Part shown: piece after piece, positions 16,603 through 26,075 of the stretch
Position numbering within the stretch: position 1 is the first letter of the stretch
Layout of the letters: each line of letters begins with the position of its first letter
From: Aromatoleum tolulyticum
Lineage (GTDB): Bacteria; Pseudomonadota; Gammaproteobacteria; Burkholderiales; Rhodocyclaceae
NCBI RefSeq assembly: GCF_900156155.1
Contig: NZ_FTMD01000017.1
Coordinates: 37,792 to 101,791 of the forward strand
Reading direction: 5' to 3'
DNA: 64,000 nt
Made by a program: the position numbers and the translations under genes
The notes under the pieces: model-generated
Seen by the model: only the letters and a program-made list of their open reading frames with translations
Told to the model about the DNA's origin: nothing
Database searches by the model: none

Positions 16603-17982
16603 ATGGGCAAGTCCGTCAGCAAGGTGCGTGAGGCGAAGCTGGAGTTGTACCGCAGGAAGGGGAAGATCCACGCGCGGGCCGTCGCGGGCCGCTTCAACAC
16701 GCTGCGCTGGACGATGGTGTGGCTCACGCAGATCGTCTTCTACGGCGGCTGCTGGCTCACGTGGGAAGGTAGCGGCGTGCTGCGGCAGGCCGTTCTCTTC
16801 GACATCGAGCACGAGAAGTTCTACCTCTTCGGCCTCGTGCTGTGGCCGCAGGACGCGCTGCTGCTCGCGCTGGCGCTGATCCTCGCGGCGACGGCGCTGT
16901 TCCTCGTCACCGCGCTCGCGGGGCGTCTGTTCTGCGGCTTCGCCTGTCCGCAGACGGTGTACACGACGATCTTCACGTGGGTCGAGGCCAAGGTCGAGGG
17001 CGACCACCTCGACCGCCTGCGGCTCGACCAAAGCCCGCCGGGCGTTCGCAAGTTTGCGCTCAAGGGCGTCAAGCACGGCCTGTGGCTGCTGATCGCGGCG
17101 TGGACGGCGATCACCTTCGTCGGCTACTTCACACCGATCCGCGAGCTGCTGCCGGCGCTCGCCGTCGGCGCCACCGGCCCGTGGGAGAGCTTCTGGCTGA
17201 TCTTCTACGGCCTCTTCCTGTACGTGCAGGCGGGCTTCGCACGCGAGGCCGTGTGCCAGCACATGTGCCCGTACTCGCGCTTCCAGGGCGTGATGTTCGA
17301 CCGCAACACCGCGACCGTCAGCTACGACCTCCGCCGCGGCGAACCGCGGCAGGCGCGCGGCCGGGCCGAGGGCGGCGGCGACTGCATCGACTGCGGCATC
17401 TGCGTGGAAGTGTGTCCGACCGGCGTCGACATCCGCGAAGGGCTGCAGCTCGGCTGCATCAACTGCGGCCTGTGCATCGATGCCTGCGACACGGTGATGA
17501 CGCGCGTTGGCACGCCGACGGGCCTGATCCGCTTCGCGTCGGAGCGCGAACTGGCCGGGGCGGCGGCGGGCGGGAGGACGCGCCTCGCCGTGTATGGCTG
17601 CCTGGTGCTGGCGGTCGTCGCGTTCGGGGTGTGGTCGTTGGGCCAGCGTTCGCTGCTGCAGGTCGACGTGCTGCGCGACCGCGGCGCCCTGCTGCGCGAG
17701 ACCTCCGCCGGACGGATCGAGAACGCCTATACGCTGAAGCTGAAGAACCTCGACGACGCCGCGCGCGAGTTCGTCGTCGAAGTCAGCGGCGTGCCGGGCA
17801 TCGAGGTCGTCGGCGAGCGCACGTTCGCGGTGGCGGCGGGCAGCGTGCGCCCGGTGTCGCTGACCCTGTCCGCGCCCGCCGGCACGCCGCTGTCGGGCGT
17901 GCGTCCGATCACCTTCCGCATCGCGGCGGGGCACGACGCGGCGCGCAGCGTGCAGGAGCCGAGCAGCTTCATCCTGCCCTGA
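16603..17982 (+). CDS. ccoG: cytochrome c oxidase accessory protein CcoG (RdxA/FixG)
   Basis: A 459-residue polyferredoxin. Several membrane helices come first, including RLFCGFACPQTVYTTIFTW and AREAVCQHMCPYSRFQGVMF, which carry cysteines. Two [4Fe-4S] motifs follow, CIDCGICVEVCP and CINCGLCIDACD. A periplasmic immunoglobulin-like domain occupies about the last 110 residues. CcoG reduces copper for assembly of cbb3-type cytochrome oxidase. GGAGGAAGG precedes the start. It is usually near ccoNOQP, but those genes are not in this window. Confidence 0.95.
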   Translation: MGKSVSKVREAKLELYRRKGKIHARAVAGRFNTLRWTMVWLTQIVFYGGCWLTWEGSGVLRQAVLFDIEHEKFYLFGLVLWPQDALLLALALILAATALFLVTALAGRLFCGFACPQTVYTTIFTWVEAKVEGDHLDRLRLDQSPPGVRKFALKGVKHGLWLLIAAWTAITFVGYFTPIRELLPALAVGATGPWESFWLIFYGLFLYVQAGFAREAVCQHMCPYSRFQGVMFDRNTATVSYDLRRGEPRQARGRAEGGGDCIDCGICVEVCPTGVDIREGLQLGCINCGLCIDACDTVMTRVGTPTGLIRFASERELAGAAAGGRTRLAVYGCLVLAVVAFGVWSLGQRSLLQVDVLRDRGALLRETSAGRIENAYTLKLKNLDDAAREFVVEVSGVPGIEVVGERTFAVAAGSVRPVSLTLSAPAGTPLSGVRPITFRIAAGHDAARSVQEPSSFILP

Positions 17983-18055
17983 CGGGAGGTGCCGGTCGGC
18001 TATCATCGGAGGGAGCGCCGCCGCCGTGCCGCGGCGTGACCAACGGGCGACCGAC

Positions 18056-18391
18056 ATGGCCTCGATCTTCGACATCCTTGCCGAGCAGCGCATCGCCGAC
18101 GCGATCAGGCGCGGCGACTTCGATCGCCTGCCGGGGGCGGGCAAGCCGCTCGTGTTCGACGACGAACCCTTCCAGTCGCCCGAGCAGAGGATGGCCAACC
18201 GCATCCTCAAGAATGCCGGCTTCGTGCCGCAGGAAGTGCTGCAGCGGCGCGAGATCGCGGCGCTGCGCGAGGCGCTCGCGCACGCAGGGGAAGGCGGGGA
18301 AGGCGAGGCGGCCGACGACACCGAAAAGGCGCACATCCGGCGCCGGCTCGGGATGCTGATCGTCACGCTCGGATCGCTGCTGCGTCGCTGA
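18056..18391 (+). CDS. DnaJ-related DUF1992 protein
   Basis: A 111-residue protein. Its IADAIRRGDFDRLPGAGKPL block, followed by a phenylalanine/aspartate-rich segment and a MANRILKNAGFVPQEVLQRREI helix, is characteristic of DUF1992, a family related to the C-terminal part of some DnaJ-like proteins. Its function is unknown. It lies 73 bp after ccoG on the same strand, with no obvious terminator between them. Confidence 0.85.
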   Translation: MASIFDILAEQRIADAIRRGDFDRLPGAGKPLVFDDEPFQSPEQRMANRILKNAGFVPQEVLQRREIAALREALAHAGEGGEGEAADDTEKAHIRRRLGMLIVTLGSLLRR

Positions 18392-18402
18392 GGCGGGCCG
18401 CT

Positions 18403-19200
18403 CTACCCGAGCAGGCGTCGCCGCGTGAGCCCCAACGCGACCCAGAAGCCGCCGACACCGTAGGCTGCGAGCACCACCAGGTGCAGCACGACATCGGACG
18501 GGACCTTCCCCAGCAGCAGCGGCCGCGCGAGCTCGACGGCGTGCGACAGCGGCAGCAGCGAGGCGGCCACCTGAACTGCCGCGGGCAGCTGTTCGGCGGG
18601 GAAGAACACGCCCGAGATCAGCGTCATCGGCGTGATGAAGAGCGTGAAGTAGTACATGAAGAAGTCGTAGCTCGGTGCGACCGACGTCATCACCAGCCCG
18701 AGCGCGCCGAAGCTGAGGCCCACGAGGAAGATCAGCGGCAGCAGCCACAGCACGTAGCGGCTGTCGACGAGGCCGAACACGGCGATCACGATGAGGATCG
18801 CGACGCCCGACAGCAGCGCCTTCGACGCCGCCCACACCAGTTCCGCGAACACGATGTCGTCGAGGTCCACGGGCGCGTTCATGATCGCGTCCCAGGTCCG
18901 CTGCACGTGCATGCGCGAGAAGGACGAGTACAGCACCTCGAAGGACGCGCTGTTCATCGTCGACGAGCACACCATGCCGGCGGCGAGGAAGCTGATGTAG
19001 GACACGCCGCCGATCTCGGGCACCAGCATGCCGATGCCGAAGCCCAGGCCGAAGAGATAGATCATCGGGTCGGCGAGGTTGCCCAGCACCGAGGGCAGCG
19101 CGAGCTTGCGCCAGACGAGGAAGTTGCGCCGCCATACCGGCACGAAGCGGTGTGTGATGCGCGGCGCGCGGAAGGTCGAGCTTGGGGTGGTCGTTGCCAT
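18403..19200 (-). CDS. ABC-2 type transporter permease (NodJ-like)
   Basis: A 265-residue protein with six predicted membrane helices and the ABC-2/NodJ pattern, beginning RRNFLVWRKLALPSVLGNLA and containing a FFMYYFTLFITPMTLISGVF helix with the usual SGVFFP turn. It follows the ATPase gene by 12 bp. Together they form an export-type ABC transporter; the rhizobial NodIJ pair exports lipo-oligosaccharides, but the substrate here is unknown. Confidence 0.92.
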   Translation of the reverse strand: MATTTPSSTFRAPRITHRFVPVWRRNFLVWRKLALPSVLGNLADPMIYLFGLGFGIGMLVPEIGGVSYISFLAAGMVCSSTMNSASFEVLYSSFSRMHVQRTWDAIMNAPVDLDDIVFAELVWAASKALLSGVAILIVIAVFGLVDSRYVLWLLPLIFLVGLSFGALGLVMTSVAPSYDFFMYYFTLFITPMTLISGVFFPAEQLPAAVQVAASLLPLSHAVELARPLLLGKVPSDVVLHLVVLAAYGVGGFWVALGLTRRRLLG

Positions 19201-19212
19201 CGAGCGGTCTTC

Positions 19213-20184
19213 TCAGTCGCGCAGGTCGCGCCCGGTGAGCTTGAGGAACACGTCCTCGAGGTTCGCCGGCCGGCGCAGGTAGCGCAAGCCGGACTGTTGC
19301 GCGAGGTGGGCCATCAGCGGCGCCGCGTCGTCGAGGTAACAGAAGGCGGTCTCGCCGCTCACCTCGTAACGGCGTGCGAACGCGCAGGCATGCGCCTCGG
19401 CCCACGCCTGCGCGCCGCTCGTGCCGTTGCGGGCGGCGCCGTTCCAGTCGCCATACACCTCGACGACCTGGGCCTCGATCTGCGCCGCGATCACCTCGCG
19501 CGGGCTGCCCTCGGTGAGGATGCGCCCGGCGTCGAGGATCGCCAGCCGGTCCGCGAGGCGCTCGGCCTCGTCCATGAAGTGCGTCGTCAGCAGCACCGTG
19601 GTGCCGTTGCGGATCAGCTGCTTGAGGCGCTCCCAGATCAGGTGGCGCGCCTGCGGGTCGAGGCCGGTCGTCGGTTCGTCGAGGATCAGCAGGTCGGGGC
19701 GGTTCACGAGCGCGCGCGCGAGCGTCAGGCGCCGCTTCATGCCGCCGGACAGCGACTGGATGCGCGCGTCGCGCTTGCTTTCGAGCCCGGCGAAGGCGAG
19801 CAGCTCGGGGATGCGCGCGGTGATGGTCGCGTCGTCGAGGCCGAAGTAGCGCCCGTAGACGAGGAGGTTCTCGGCGCAGGTGAAGTCCGGGTCGAGGTTG
19901 TCCTGCTGCGGCACGACGCCGACGCGCATGCGCGCCTCGCGCGCGCGTTCGGGCACCGGCAGGCCGGCGAGGAAAATTTCCCCTCCCGACGGGCGCGTGA
20001 GGCCCAGCGCGCAGCGCAGCGTCGTGGTCTTCCCTGCGCCGTTGGGGCCCAGCAGCGTGAAGCACTCGCCCGCGTTCAGGCGGAGGTCGATGCCGGCGAC
20101 GACCTCGTTGTCGCCATAGCGCTTGCGCAGGCCGCGGATTTCCAGCGGGCTCGCGAGGGCGAGGCCGCGCGGTACGGCGTGCAT
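19213..20184 (-). CDS. ABC transporter ATP-binding protein (NodI-like)
   Basis: A 323-residue ATPase. Walker A is GPNGAGKTT (46-54), the signature is LSGGM (145-149), and Walker B is LLILDEPT (165-172), followed by [15 protein letters not shown]. About 85 residues follow the ATPase core, as in NodI/DrrA proteins. The start at 20184 is 13 bp past the GST stop and lacks a strong ribosome site, so translational coupling is likely. Its partner is the permease just downstream. Confidence 0.93.
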   Translation of the reverse strand: MHAVPRGLALASPLEIRGLRKRYGDNEVVAGIDLRLNAGECFTLLGPNGAGKTTTLRCALGLTRPSGGEIFLAGLPVPERAREARMRVGVVPQQDNLDPDFTCAENLLVYGRYFGLDDATITARIPELLAFAGLESKRDARIQSLSGGMKRRLTLARALVNRPDLLILDEPTTGLDPQARHLIWERLKQLIRNGTTVLLTTHFMDEAERLADRLAILDAGRILTEGSPREVIAAQIEAQVVEVYGDWNGAARNGTSGAQAWAEAHACAFARRYEVSGETAFCYLDDAAPLMAHLAQQSGLRYLRRPANLEDVFLKLTGRDLRD

Positions 20185-20197
20185 GCCGGTCACGACA

Positions 20198-20809
20198 TCA
20201 GCCGACCGGCGGCTTCGTCGTGGTGAAGCTCGGACGCGCGAACATGCGCCGCGCGAGCGCCGCCAGCGAGGGGTGCTCGCGGCGCCATTCATGCTGCGGG
20301 AAGCGCAGGTCGAGGTAGCCGAGGGCGACGGCGACGGCGATGTCGCCCAGGCTCAGGGCGTTGCCGTACATCCAGTCGCGTCCGCTCGCGCGCGCCTCGA
20401 GCGCATCGAGCGCGCGGTCTACCTTGTCGATCTGGCGGTCGATCTCGGGTTCGCTGCGCAGGCCCTCGGGGCGGCGCGACTCGAGCAGCGCCGTGACCGC
20501 GGCGTCGGTCACGCCGTCGGCGAGGGCCTCGATCTGGCGCACGCGCACGCGTTCGAGCGGGTCGGCCGGCAGCAGCTGCGGCGCCGCGTCGAGCGTCTCG
20601 AGGTAGCCCGCGATCACCGGCGAGTCGAAAAAGATCTCGCCCGCGTCGGTCTCCAGCGCCGGGACCTTGCCGAGCGGGTTCACGCTCGGCACGCGCGTGT
20701 TCGCCTCCCACGGCGAATCGACGATGAGCTCGCAGAGCAGCGATTTTTCCGCGAGGATGATGCGGACCTTGCGTGCGTAGGGGCTGGTCAGCGAGGCGAA
20801 AAGCTTCAT
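20198..20809 (-). CDS. glutathione S-transferase family protein
   Basis: A 203-residue protein with an N-terminal thioredoxin fold ([17 protein letters not shown]) and [21 protein letters not shown], the glutathione-binding segment with the cis-proline and the acidic-serine pair. The C-terminal half is all-helical. It resembles the YibF subgroup. GGAGAATGCC precedes the start. The gene lies in the middle of a six-gene minus-strand run, 28 bp after the hydrolase and 13 bp before the ABC ATPase. Confidence 0.92.
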   Translation of the reverse strand: MKLFASLTSPYARKVRIILAEKSLLCELIVDSPWEANTRVPSVNPLGKVPALETDAGEIFFDSPVIAGYLETLDAAPQLLPADPLERVRVRQIEALADGVTDAAVTALLESRRPEGLRSEPEIDRQIDKVDRALDALEARASGRDWMYGNALSLGDIAVAVALGYLDLRFPQHEWRREHPSLAALARRMFARPSFTTTKPPVG

Positions 20810-20837
20810 GGCATTCTCCGGTGAAGTGGCGCGCGGT

Positions 20838-21485
20838 TCACAGCGGCGTCCAGTTGCGCAGGATGATGTCGCGGATGAGGGTGAGGCGGGCGTGGAAGAA
20901 GTGGTCCGCGCCGGGCACGACGACGACCGGCAGGTTCTGCGGCCGCGCCCACTCGAGCACGTTCGCGAGCGACACCGTGTCGTCTTCCTCGCCGTGGATC
21001 ACCAGCGTGTCCTTCGGCACCGGGCCGGTCGCGTAGCTGCGCGCGCCGCTGACTTCGCCGGTCGCGGTGCCGACCAGCACGATGCGGTGCGCGGGCGTCA
21101 TGCCGTCGGCGAGGCGCGCGGCCACGCGCGTCTGCACGTGGGCGCCGAAGGAGAAGCCGCCCAGCGCGAGCGGCAGCGTGCCCCAGCGCGACTGCATCCA
21201 CGCGATCACCGAGAGCATGTCCTCGGTCTCGGCGTTGCCGTGGTCGTGCTCGCCTTCGCTCTTGCCGACGCCGCGGAAGTTCGGGCGCACGACCGCGTAG
21301 CCCAGCTCGCGCAGCGTGCGCGCCAGCGTGTGCACGATCTTGTTGGTGTTGGTGCCGCCGAACAGCGGGTGCGGATGGCACACCAGCGCGATGCCGCGCA
21401 CCGTGTCGGGGGTGTCGATCAGCGCCTCGATCGCGCCGTCGCGTCCGCGCAGCAGGACGCTCTCGGGAGCCTGCGGCCTCGTCAT
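20838..21485 (-). CDS. alpha/beta hydrolase
   Basis: A 215-residue hydrolase. VCHPHPLFGGT (35-45) supplies the oxyanion region, GGFSFGA (109-115) holds nucleophile Ser112, HGEEDDTV likely holds the acid, and GADHFF holds the histidine. This matches the small alpha/beta hydrolase group near COG2945, whose substrates are poorly known. The ATG lies 3 bp past the ferredoxin stop, so the two are translationally coupled. Confidence 0.9.
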   Translation of the reverse strand: MTRPQAPESVLLRGRDGAIEALIDTPDTVRGIALVCHPHPLFGGTNTNKIVHTLARTLRELGYAVVRPNFRGVGKSEGEHDHGNAETEDMLSVIAWMQSRWGTLPLALGGFSFGAHVQTRVAARLADGMTPAHRIVLVGTATGEVSGARSYATGPVPKDTLVIHGEEDDTVSLANVLEWARPQNLPVVVVPGADHFFHARLTLIRDIILRNWTPL

Positions 21486-21488
21486 GGT

Positions 21489-21803
21489 TTAATCCGGCAG
21501 GCGCAGGCGTTCGACGATGCGGCCGTGCACGAGATGCTCGTCGATGATCTCGTCGACGTCGTCCTTGTCGATGTAGGTGTACCAGACGTTGTCCGGATAC
21601 ACGACCAGCACCGGACCGTCGTCGCAGCGGTCGAGGCAGCCGGCCTTGTTGATGCGGATCTTGCCGCGGCCCTTGAGCCCCAGCGCGGCGATGCGGTCCT
21701 TGGCGTAGGTCTGCATCACCGTCGCCTTGTGGTCGTTGCAGCAGGTGTTGCCGGGTTCGCGCTGGTTGCAGCAGAAGAACACGTGGTGCTTGAAATAGCT
21801 CAT
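21489..21803 (-). CDS. (2Fe-2S) thioredoxin-fold ferredoxin
   Basis: A 104-residue protein. Candidate cluster ligands are Cys11/12, Cys21/22, Cys56 and Cys60 in FFCCNQREPGNTCC and AGCLDRCDDGP, the pattern of thioredoxin-like [2Fe-2S] ferredoxins. The C-terminal VYPDNVWYTYIDKDDVDEII segment is typical of the family. The electron partner is unknown. It is followed after 3 bp by the alpha/beta hydrolase. Confidence 0.9.
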   Translation of the reverse strand: MSYFKHHVFFCCNQREPGNTCCNDHKATVMQTYAKDRIAALGLKGRGKIRINKAGCLDRCDDGPVLVVYPDNVWYTYIDKDDVDEIIDEHLVHGRIVERLRLPD

Positions 21804-21877
21804 CAGGTACTCCGGGAGGGGACGGGGCGCGGCGCCGGGCCGCTCCGCAATGCGACCGATTATAGCCGCGGGGCCGC

Positions 21878-22957
21878 TCAACGCTGCGTGAGATGCTCCC
21901 CGCGCCACAGGCCCACTGCCGACAGGTAGGCGAGCGCGAGGAAGGGCCACAGGTTGGCGCTGAGTTCGGTGAGGCCGTGGAAGTTGAGGAAGTTGCCCTG
22001 GCCGAGCATGCGGTGGCCGACCTCGAAATAGGGGTTCTCGGGCAGCAGGTTGGTGAGGCTGGTGGCCGCGAGCAGCGCGACGCCGGCCAGCGCGTGCTGC
22101 AGCACGCTCGCCAGCAGCAGCGTGGCGGTGAGCGCGAGCAGGCCCAGCAGCAGCCCCTGGCGCGTGCCGGGCGTGAGCCACAGCAGCGCTTCGCCGGGAA
22201 TGTAGAAGGACGCGGTCGCGATCGACTTGGCGCCGATGCCCAGCGCGAGGAGCAGCGCGACCGGCCACGGCGAGGCGCTGCGCATCATGCAGCGCGCGAA
22301 CAGGCCCACGCCGACGATCGTGATCGCGACCTGTACGGTCTCGAGCAGGATGTAGCGGTCCGGTTCGAAGTGCAGCGGCGTCGGCAGGCCCAGCAGCTGA
22401 CGCAGATCGCCGCTGCCGAACAGCACGCGGTCGGGCGTGAATTGCGCGAGCAGCCACAGCCCCAGCAGGATCAGCCCGAGGTCGCCCATGTGCCCGGGGA
22501 TGATGCGTGCCGAGCGCCAGCGGTGCAGCCAGCCGCTCTGGTCGAACAGCGGGTGGCCCCAGCGCGCGCCGGCGAGCGCGCCGAGCAGGGCGCCGGCCGT
22601 GTTGCAGGCGAGGTCGACGTTCGACGGGACGCGCGTGGGCAGGAAGTTCTGCGTCACTTCCATGCCGAAGGACAGCAGCGTCGCGAGCAGCGTCGCGACC
22701 GCGACGCCCGCGCCGCGTCCGAGCCGCAGCGGCAGGGATGGCGCGAGGACGAAGCCGAAGGGCAGGAAGCCGAGCACGTTGAGGACGATGTCGGCGCCGC
22801 GGTAGTACTTGGGCCAGGGCGCGGCGAGGAAGTCCAGCAGCGGCAGCCCGGTCGGTCGCCAGCCGGTCAGCGGGTGCAGGCAGGCGTAGACGATCAGTAG
22901 TCCGTAGGCGACGGCGAGGTGGCGCGGCAGGGATGAAACGGCACGCGCGTGGGGCAT
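21878..22957 (-). CDS. VanZ-family membrane protein
   Basis: A 359-residue protein with about nine membrane helices. The N-terminal 130 residues resemble VanZ: DIVLNVLGFLPFGFVL, then SFGMEVTQNFLPTRVPSNVDLACNTAGALLGAL, split here only by family-typical spacing. VanZ is linked to low-level teicoplanin resistance in its founder but has no known biochemical role in proteobacteria. It heads the six-gene minus-strand run, 74 bp before the ferredoxin. Confidence 0.88.
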   Translation of the reverse strand: MPHARAVSSLPRHLAVAYGLLIVYACLHPLTGWRPTGLPLLDFLAAPWPKYYRGADIVLNVLGFLPFGFVLAPSLPLRLGRGAGVAVATLLATLLSFGMEVTQNFLPTRVPSNVDLACNTAGALLGALAGARWGHPLFDQSGWLHRWRSARIIPGHMGDLGLILLGLWLLAQFTPDRVLFGSGDLRQLLGLPTPLHFEPDRYILLETVQVAITIVGVGLFARCMMRSASPWPVALLLALGIGAKSIATASFYIPGEALLWLTPGTRQGLLLGLLALTATLLLASVLQHALAGVALLAATSLTNLLPENPYFEVGHRMLGQGNFLNFHGLTELSANLWPFLALAYLSAVGLWRGEHLTQR

Positions 22958-23081
22958 CGGCGGGTCCGGGTGCTAGAGTCGGGAGACCCGATTCTAGCCC
23001 GAACAGCATGCCGACCGGGCCTGCCGTTCCGCGTATCGGCGCGGGTTTGCGGCTGGCGCCGGCAGGAACGCCCCCCTGCGA

Positions 23082-24083
23082 TCAGAACGCCAGCCGCGGC
23101 GGCGCTTCCTGGACGATGCAGCGTTGCCGGCGGTCGGCCTCGGTGAGGGTGGGGCGCTCGCGCGGGCTCGCGGCGGGACGGATGCCGAAGATCTCGGCGA
23201 GGTTGGCGCGCGCATCGTGCACGGGGTGGAGGAGCGCAGCGGGGCCGGTGAGCAGGGGCGTGACCCCGGGGCCATGTCCGCTCACCGTGCTGTCGCCGTG
23301 CACGATCACGCCGATCGTGACGCGCCCGGACGCGTACACGGGGCCGCGGCGGGTGTCGGCGTCGGTGATCGCGACCATGTCGCCGAAACGCAGGCTGCCC
23401 AGGCGGTAGCGCGCGCGGGTGGCGCGGTCGGCCAGCTGGATGTCGTAGTCGCCGCGCCAGGCGGTGTTCTTGCCCAGGCCGGAGCCCATGATGCGGGCCG
23501 GCACGAGATGGGTGACCGGCACGTGCAGGCGTCCGTCACGTTCGAGGAGGCCCCAGCGGCGCAGCAGGCGCGGCGCGCAGTTGAGCACTTCAATGCGCGG
23601 ATGCCCGGTCAGGCGCAGACCCTGGCCGTGCGAGACGATCTGCACCCGGTCGCCGATCTGCAGGCGCCGCAGCACTTCGGTCGGGAAGTCGACGAGCACG
23701 TGATTCACGCCGCCGTGCTTGCCGGTGACCAGTCCCGTCTTGCCCGTGCAGGGGCCGCTGACGATGCGCGCGAGGTTGCCGACGCAGGCGTAGGTGATGA
23801 GGGCGTTGTTGGGGCCGTCGCGCGGTCCGACCACCTCGCGGCCGTTGTTGTGCAGCGCCGCGCCCGGCTCGATGTGATCGCCGGCGAGGCCGACGCAAGG
23901 GTCGCCGATGCGCTTGTTCAGCACGATGCCGCCGGTCCCGGGGAGCACGCGCGGCACGCCGTCGTGGCCGATGCGGTAGGCCGACGCACGGGCGACGGGG
24001 TGGGCGACCTGGCCCTGCACGGACACGGCGACGAGCTCGTCCGTGTTGAGCCGTGGTGCGGAGGATGGTGTCCGGGGGTTCAT
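23082..24083 (-). CDS. DUF4438 protein, last gene of the uncharacterised operon
   Basis: A 333-residue protein that resembles DUF4438 by its blocks: NTDELVAVSVQGQVAHPV, GDHIEPGAALHNN, TGLVTGKHGGVNHVLVDFP, IGDRVQIVSHGQGL, VPARIMGSGLG and DYDIQLAD. The family has a solved fold from Thermotoga but no assigned function. No signal peptide or membrane segment is visible. It starts 15 bp after the preceding gene with only a weak GGGAA ribosome site. It is the only member of the eight-gene operon, apart from the peptidase, that I can place in a family. Confidence 0.78.
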   Translation of the reverse strand: MNPRTPSSAPRLNTDELVAVSVQGQVAHPVARASAYRIGHDGVPRVLPGTGGIVLNKRIGDPCVGLAGDHIEPGAALHNNGREVVGPRDGPNNALITYACVGNLARIVSGPCTGKTGLVTGKHGGVNHVLVDFPTEVLRRLQIGDRVQIVSHGQGLRLTGHPRIEVLNCAPRLLRRWGLLERDGRLHVPVTHLVPARIMGSGLGKNTAWRGDYDIQLADRATRARYRLGSLRFGDMVAITDADTRRGPVYASGRVTIGVIVHGDSTVSGHGPGVTPLLTGPAALLHPVHDARANLAEIFGIRPAASPRERPTLTEADRRQRCIVQEAPPRLAF

Positions 24084-24098
24084 GCCATTCCCGTTCTG

Positions 24099-24932
24099 CT
24101 AGACGAAGTACCACCAGGCGCGGGCATCGCGCCACGGGTCGGCCGCCGCGCGGGGGGGCTTGGCGGTCGCGTCTTCGCCATCGACGCCTCCCGCGGGGGC
24201 CGGCTGCGAGAGGGATCCTGCGTCCCCGGTCATCATGTGCACGACCGCGAGACGCGGCAGGCGCTGCGCCATGCTGGCGAGTCCCGCCGCCGCCAGGGCG
24301 TCGCGCAGCAGGGTCCGTTCGGCGGCGAACAGCGATTCGGGCGGAACCGGGTCGAGCAGCGCCGTGTCGAGGTCGAGTCGGTGCAGCGCGCGCACGGGCC
24401 AAGGTTCCTCGTCGCGCACGCGTGCCGTCAGCACCATGGCGGCGTCGAGGGCTGCGGACAGGGCGAGCGTGTCGAGGCTCGCCTGCAGCGGGTCCCACAG
24501 CGGCGGCCAGCCGCGCGCGATGTCGCTGCCCGCGTCGCCCGCACGGTCGGCGAGGCTCTCGGCGAGGCGTTCGTAGCGGTCGACCAGGCCCGCGTCGGCA
24601 TGGTCCTTGAGCTGGGATTCGGCGAAGCGGTCGCCGACCCAGCGGAACGGCCAGGAGCCGGCGTCGGTGCGGTCGCGCAGGGTGATCCACGCCTGCAGGA
24701 CCTCGCTGCGCGGGGCGAGGAGATCGGGCGCATCCTCGTGCGCGAGGCGCGGCATCAGCAGTTCGCTCGCATCGATGAGCTGCCAGAAGGCGCGCGTGAG
24801 CCAGGGCTCGGTGACGTAGGTGAGCCGCAGCGCAAGCTCCAGGCCCCAGGACGAGCCCAGCACCAGCGCGGGATCGAGCACGCACGCGAGCTTGCGGCTG
24901 CGCACCGAGACGAGGAGATCGTCGGCCAGCAT
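24099..24932 (-). CDS. uncharacterised protein, operon gene 7
   Basis: I do not recognise this 277-residue protein. It is mostly helical by composition, rich in Leu, Ala, Asp and Trp, with no signal peptide or membrane segment. The N-terminal half carries DDLLVSVRSRKLACVLDPAL and WGLELALRLTYVTEPWLTRA. The last 40 residues are a low-complexity Ala/Pro/Gly tail ending in ARAWWYFV. It lies 24 bp after gene 6 and 15 bp before the DUF4438 gene, so it is very likely co-transcribed with both. Confidence 0.75.
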   Translation of the reverse strand: MLADDLLVSVRSRKLACVLDPALVLGSSWGLELALRLTYVTEPWLTRAFWQLIDASELLMPRLAHEDAPDLLAPRSEVLQAWITLRDRTDAGSWPFRWVGDRFAESQLKDHADAGLVDRYERLAESLADRAGDAGSDIARGWPPLWDPLQASLDTLALSAALDAAMVLTARVRDEEPWPVRALHRLDLDTALLDPVPPESLFAAERTLLRDALAAAGLASMAQRLPRLAVVHMMTGDAGSLSQPAPAGGVDGEDATAKPPRAAADPWRDARAWWYFV

Positions 24933-24956
24933 CGCACGTCATCCCGCGGTCGCCGT

Positions 24957-26048
24957 TCAGGCGCTGACCGGCTGAGGCACACCGAGCACGCTCTTGAGCG
25001 CCGGCGTGACGCCCGGGAAGCCGCGGCCTTCCGGGGTCATCCGGTAGGCGGCGACCCAGGCCTCGGCGTGGGCCCCCATCGGGCGGATCACGCTCTGGAA
25101 CAGGATCGGGTCGATCGCCGTCTTGAAGTCGTTGTCGGCGACGAATTGCAGGATGCGCCGCCCGCTCTCGGCCATCTTGGCGCGCTGCGAGGGTTCGGCG
25201 ACGCCGCCGAGGTGGCGGTTGGAGACGATCTCGACGACGTCCCATTTCGTGTTGGCGTCGAAGGCCTTCTTGATGTCGGGCGCGTCGAGGAGCTGCAGCA
25301 CGGTCTTCAGGTAATGCCCGGTCTCCATCGCCAGCGCGAAGATGTTGCCGTAGGTCGAGCGGTCGAGCGCGTAGCGCAGGTCCAGCCCGATGCGCTGCAC
25401 CGTGGCGACGCTGCCGAAGGGGCGCTGCTCGATGAGCTGGCCGCCGCGGATCACCTCGCCGATCAGCAGGTCGCGGAAGTACTGGCCGACGGCGACCATG
25501 AAGCCGACGATCTGGCGATGGAAGTTGCGGTTCACCACCGCGCCCGCCGGCGCCTGCGCGGTGCCGTAGTTGAAGGCGCGGCGGTACGCGATCATGCGGT
25601 CGTTGAGCGTATAGCGCAGCGGCGTCCATTTCTGCAGCAGGTACAGGCCGCGTGCGCCGGGGCCGCGCTGGATGCGCATCTTGCCGAGGCGGAAGAGGCG
25701 CAGCAGCACCTCGACGACCTGGAAGATCTTCATGCGCTCGTGCTGGTAGATGTAGTACAGCTCGGCCGCCGCGTGCAGCTGGCTGGGCACGACGGCGTCG
25801 TCGAAGTCGGGCTGGATGTACGGATAGGCGATCTGGTCGAACTCCGGCGCACCGTCGTCGCCGAAGCCGATCAGGTCGAGGAAGCCGTCGCGCCCGCTGC
25901 CGTTGGCCGCGCCCTTGAGCAGTTCGCCGAAGCGCTGTTCGAACTGTTGTTCGAAGGGCTGGCGCTGCTCGGGCGGCAGGTTCGCCAGCTGGTCGCGCAG
26001 GAAGGTTTCCCAAAGGCGCTGGATGGTTTCGGTGGTCTGGAAGCTCAT
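24957..26048 (-). CDS. uncharacterised protein, operon gene 6
   Basis: I do not recognise this 363-residue protein. A glutamine-rich helical start (LPPEQRQPFEQQFEQRFGEL) is followed by a glycine/aspartate segment near 50-80 and a long, mainly helical body. Motifs that could help a search are IAYPYIQPDFDDAVVPSQLH and FNYGTAQAPAGAVVNRNFHR. There is no signal peptide. AGGAG lies 7 bases before the ATG. It is 27 bp downstream of gene 5. Confidence 0.78.
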   Translation of the reverse strand: MSFQTTETIQRLWETFLRDQLANLPPEQRQPFEQQFEQRFGELLKGAANGSGRDGFLDLIGFGDDGAPEFDQIAYPYIQPDFDDAVVPSQLHAAAELYYIYQHERMKIFQVVEVLLRLFRLGKMRIQRGPGARGLYLLQKWTPLRYTLNDRMIAYRRAFNYGTAQAPAGAVVNRNFHRQIVGFMVAVGQYFRDLLIGEVIRGGQLIEQRPFGSVATVQRIGLDLRYALDRSTYGNIFALAMETGHYLKTVLQLLDAPDIKKAFDANTKWDVVEIVSNRHLGGVAEPSQRAKMAESGRRILQFVADNDFKTAIDPILFQSVIRPMGAHAEAWVAAYRMTPEGRGFPGVTPALKSVLGVPQPVSA

Positions 26049-26075
26049 GGTTTCGCTCCTGGGGGCAGACGGGCG

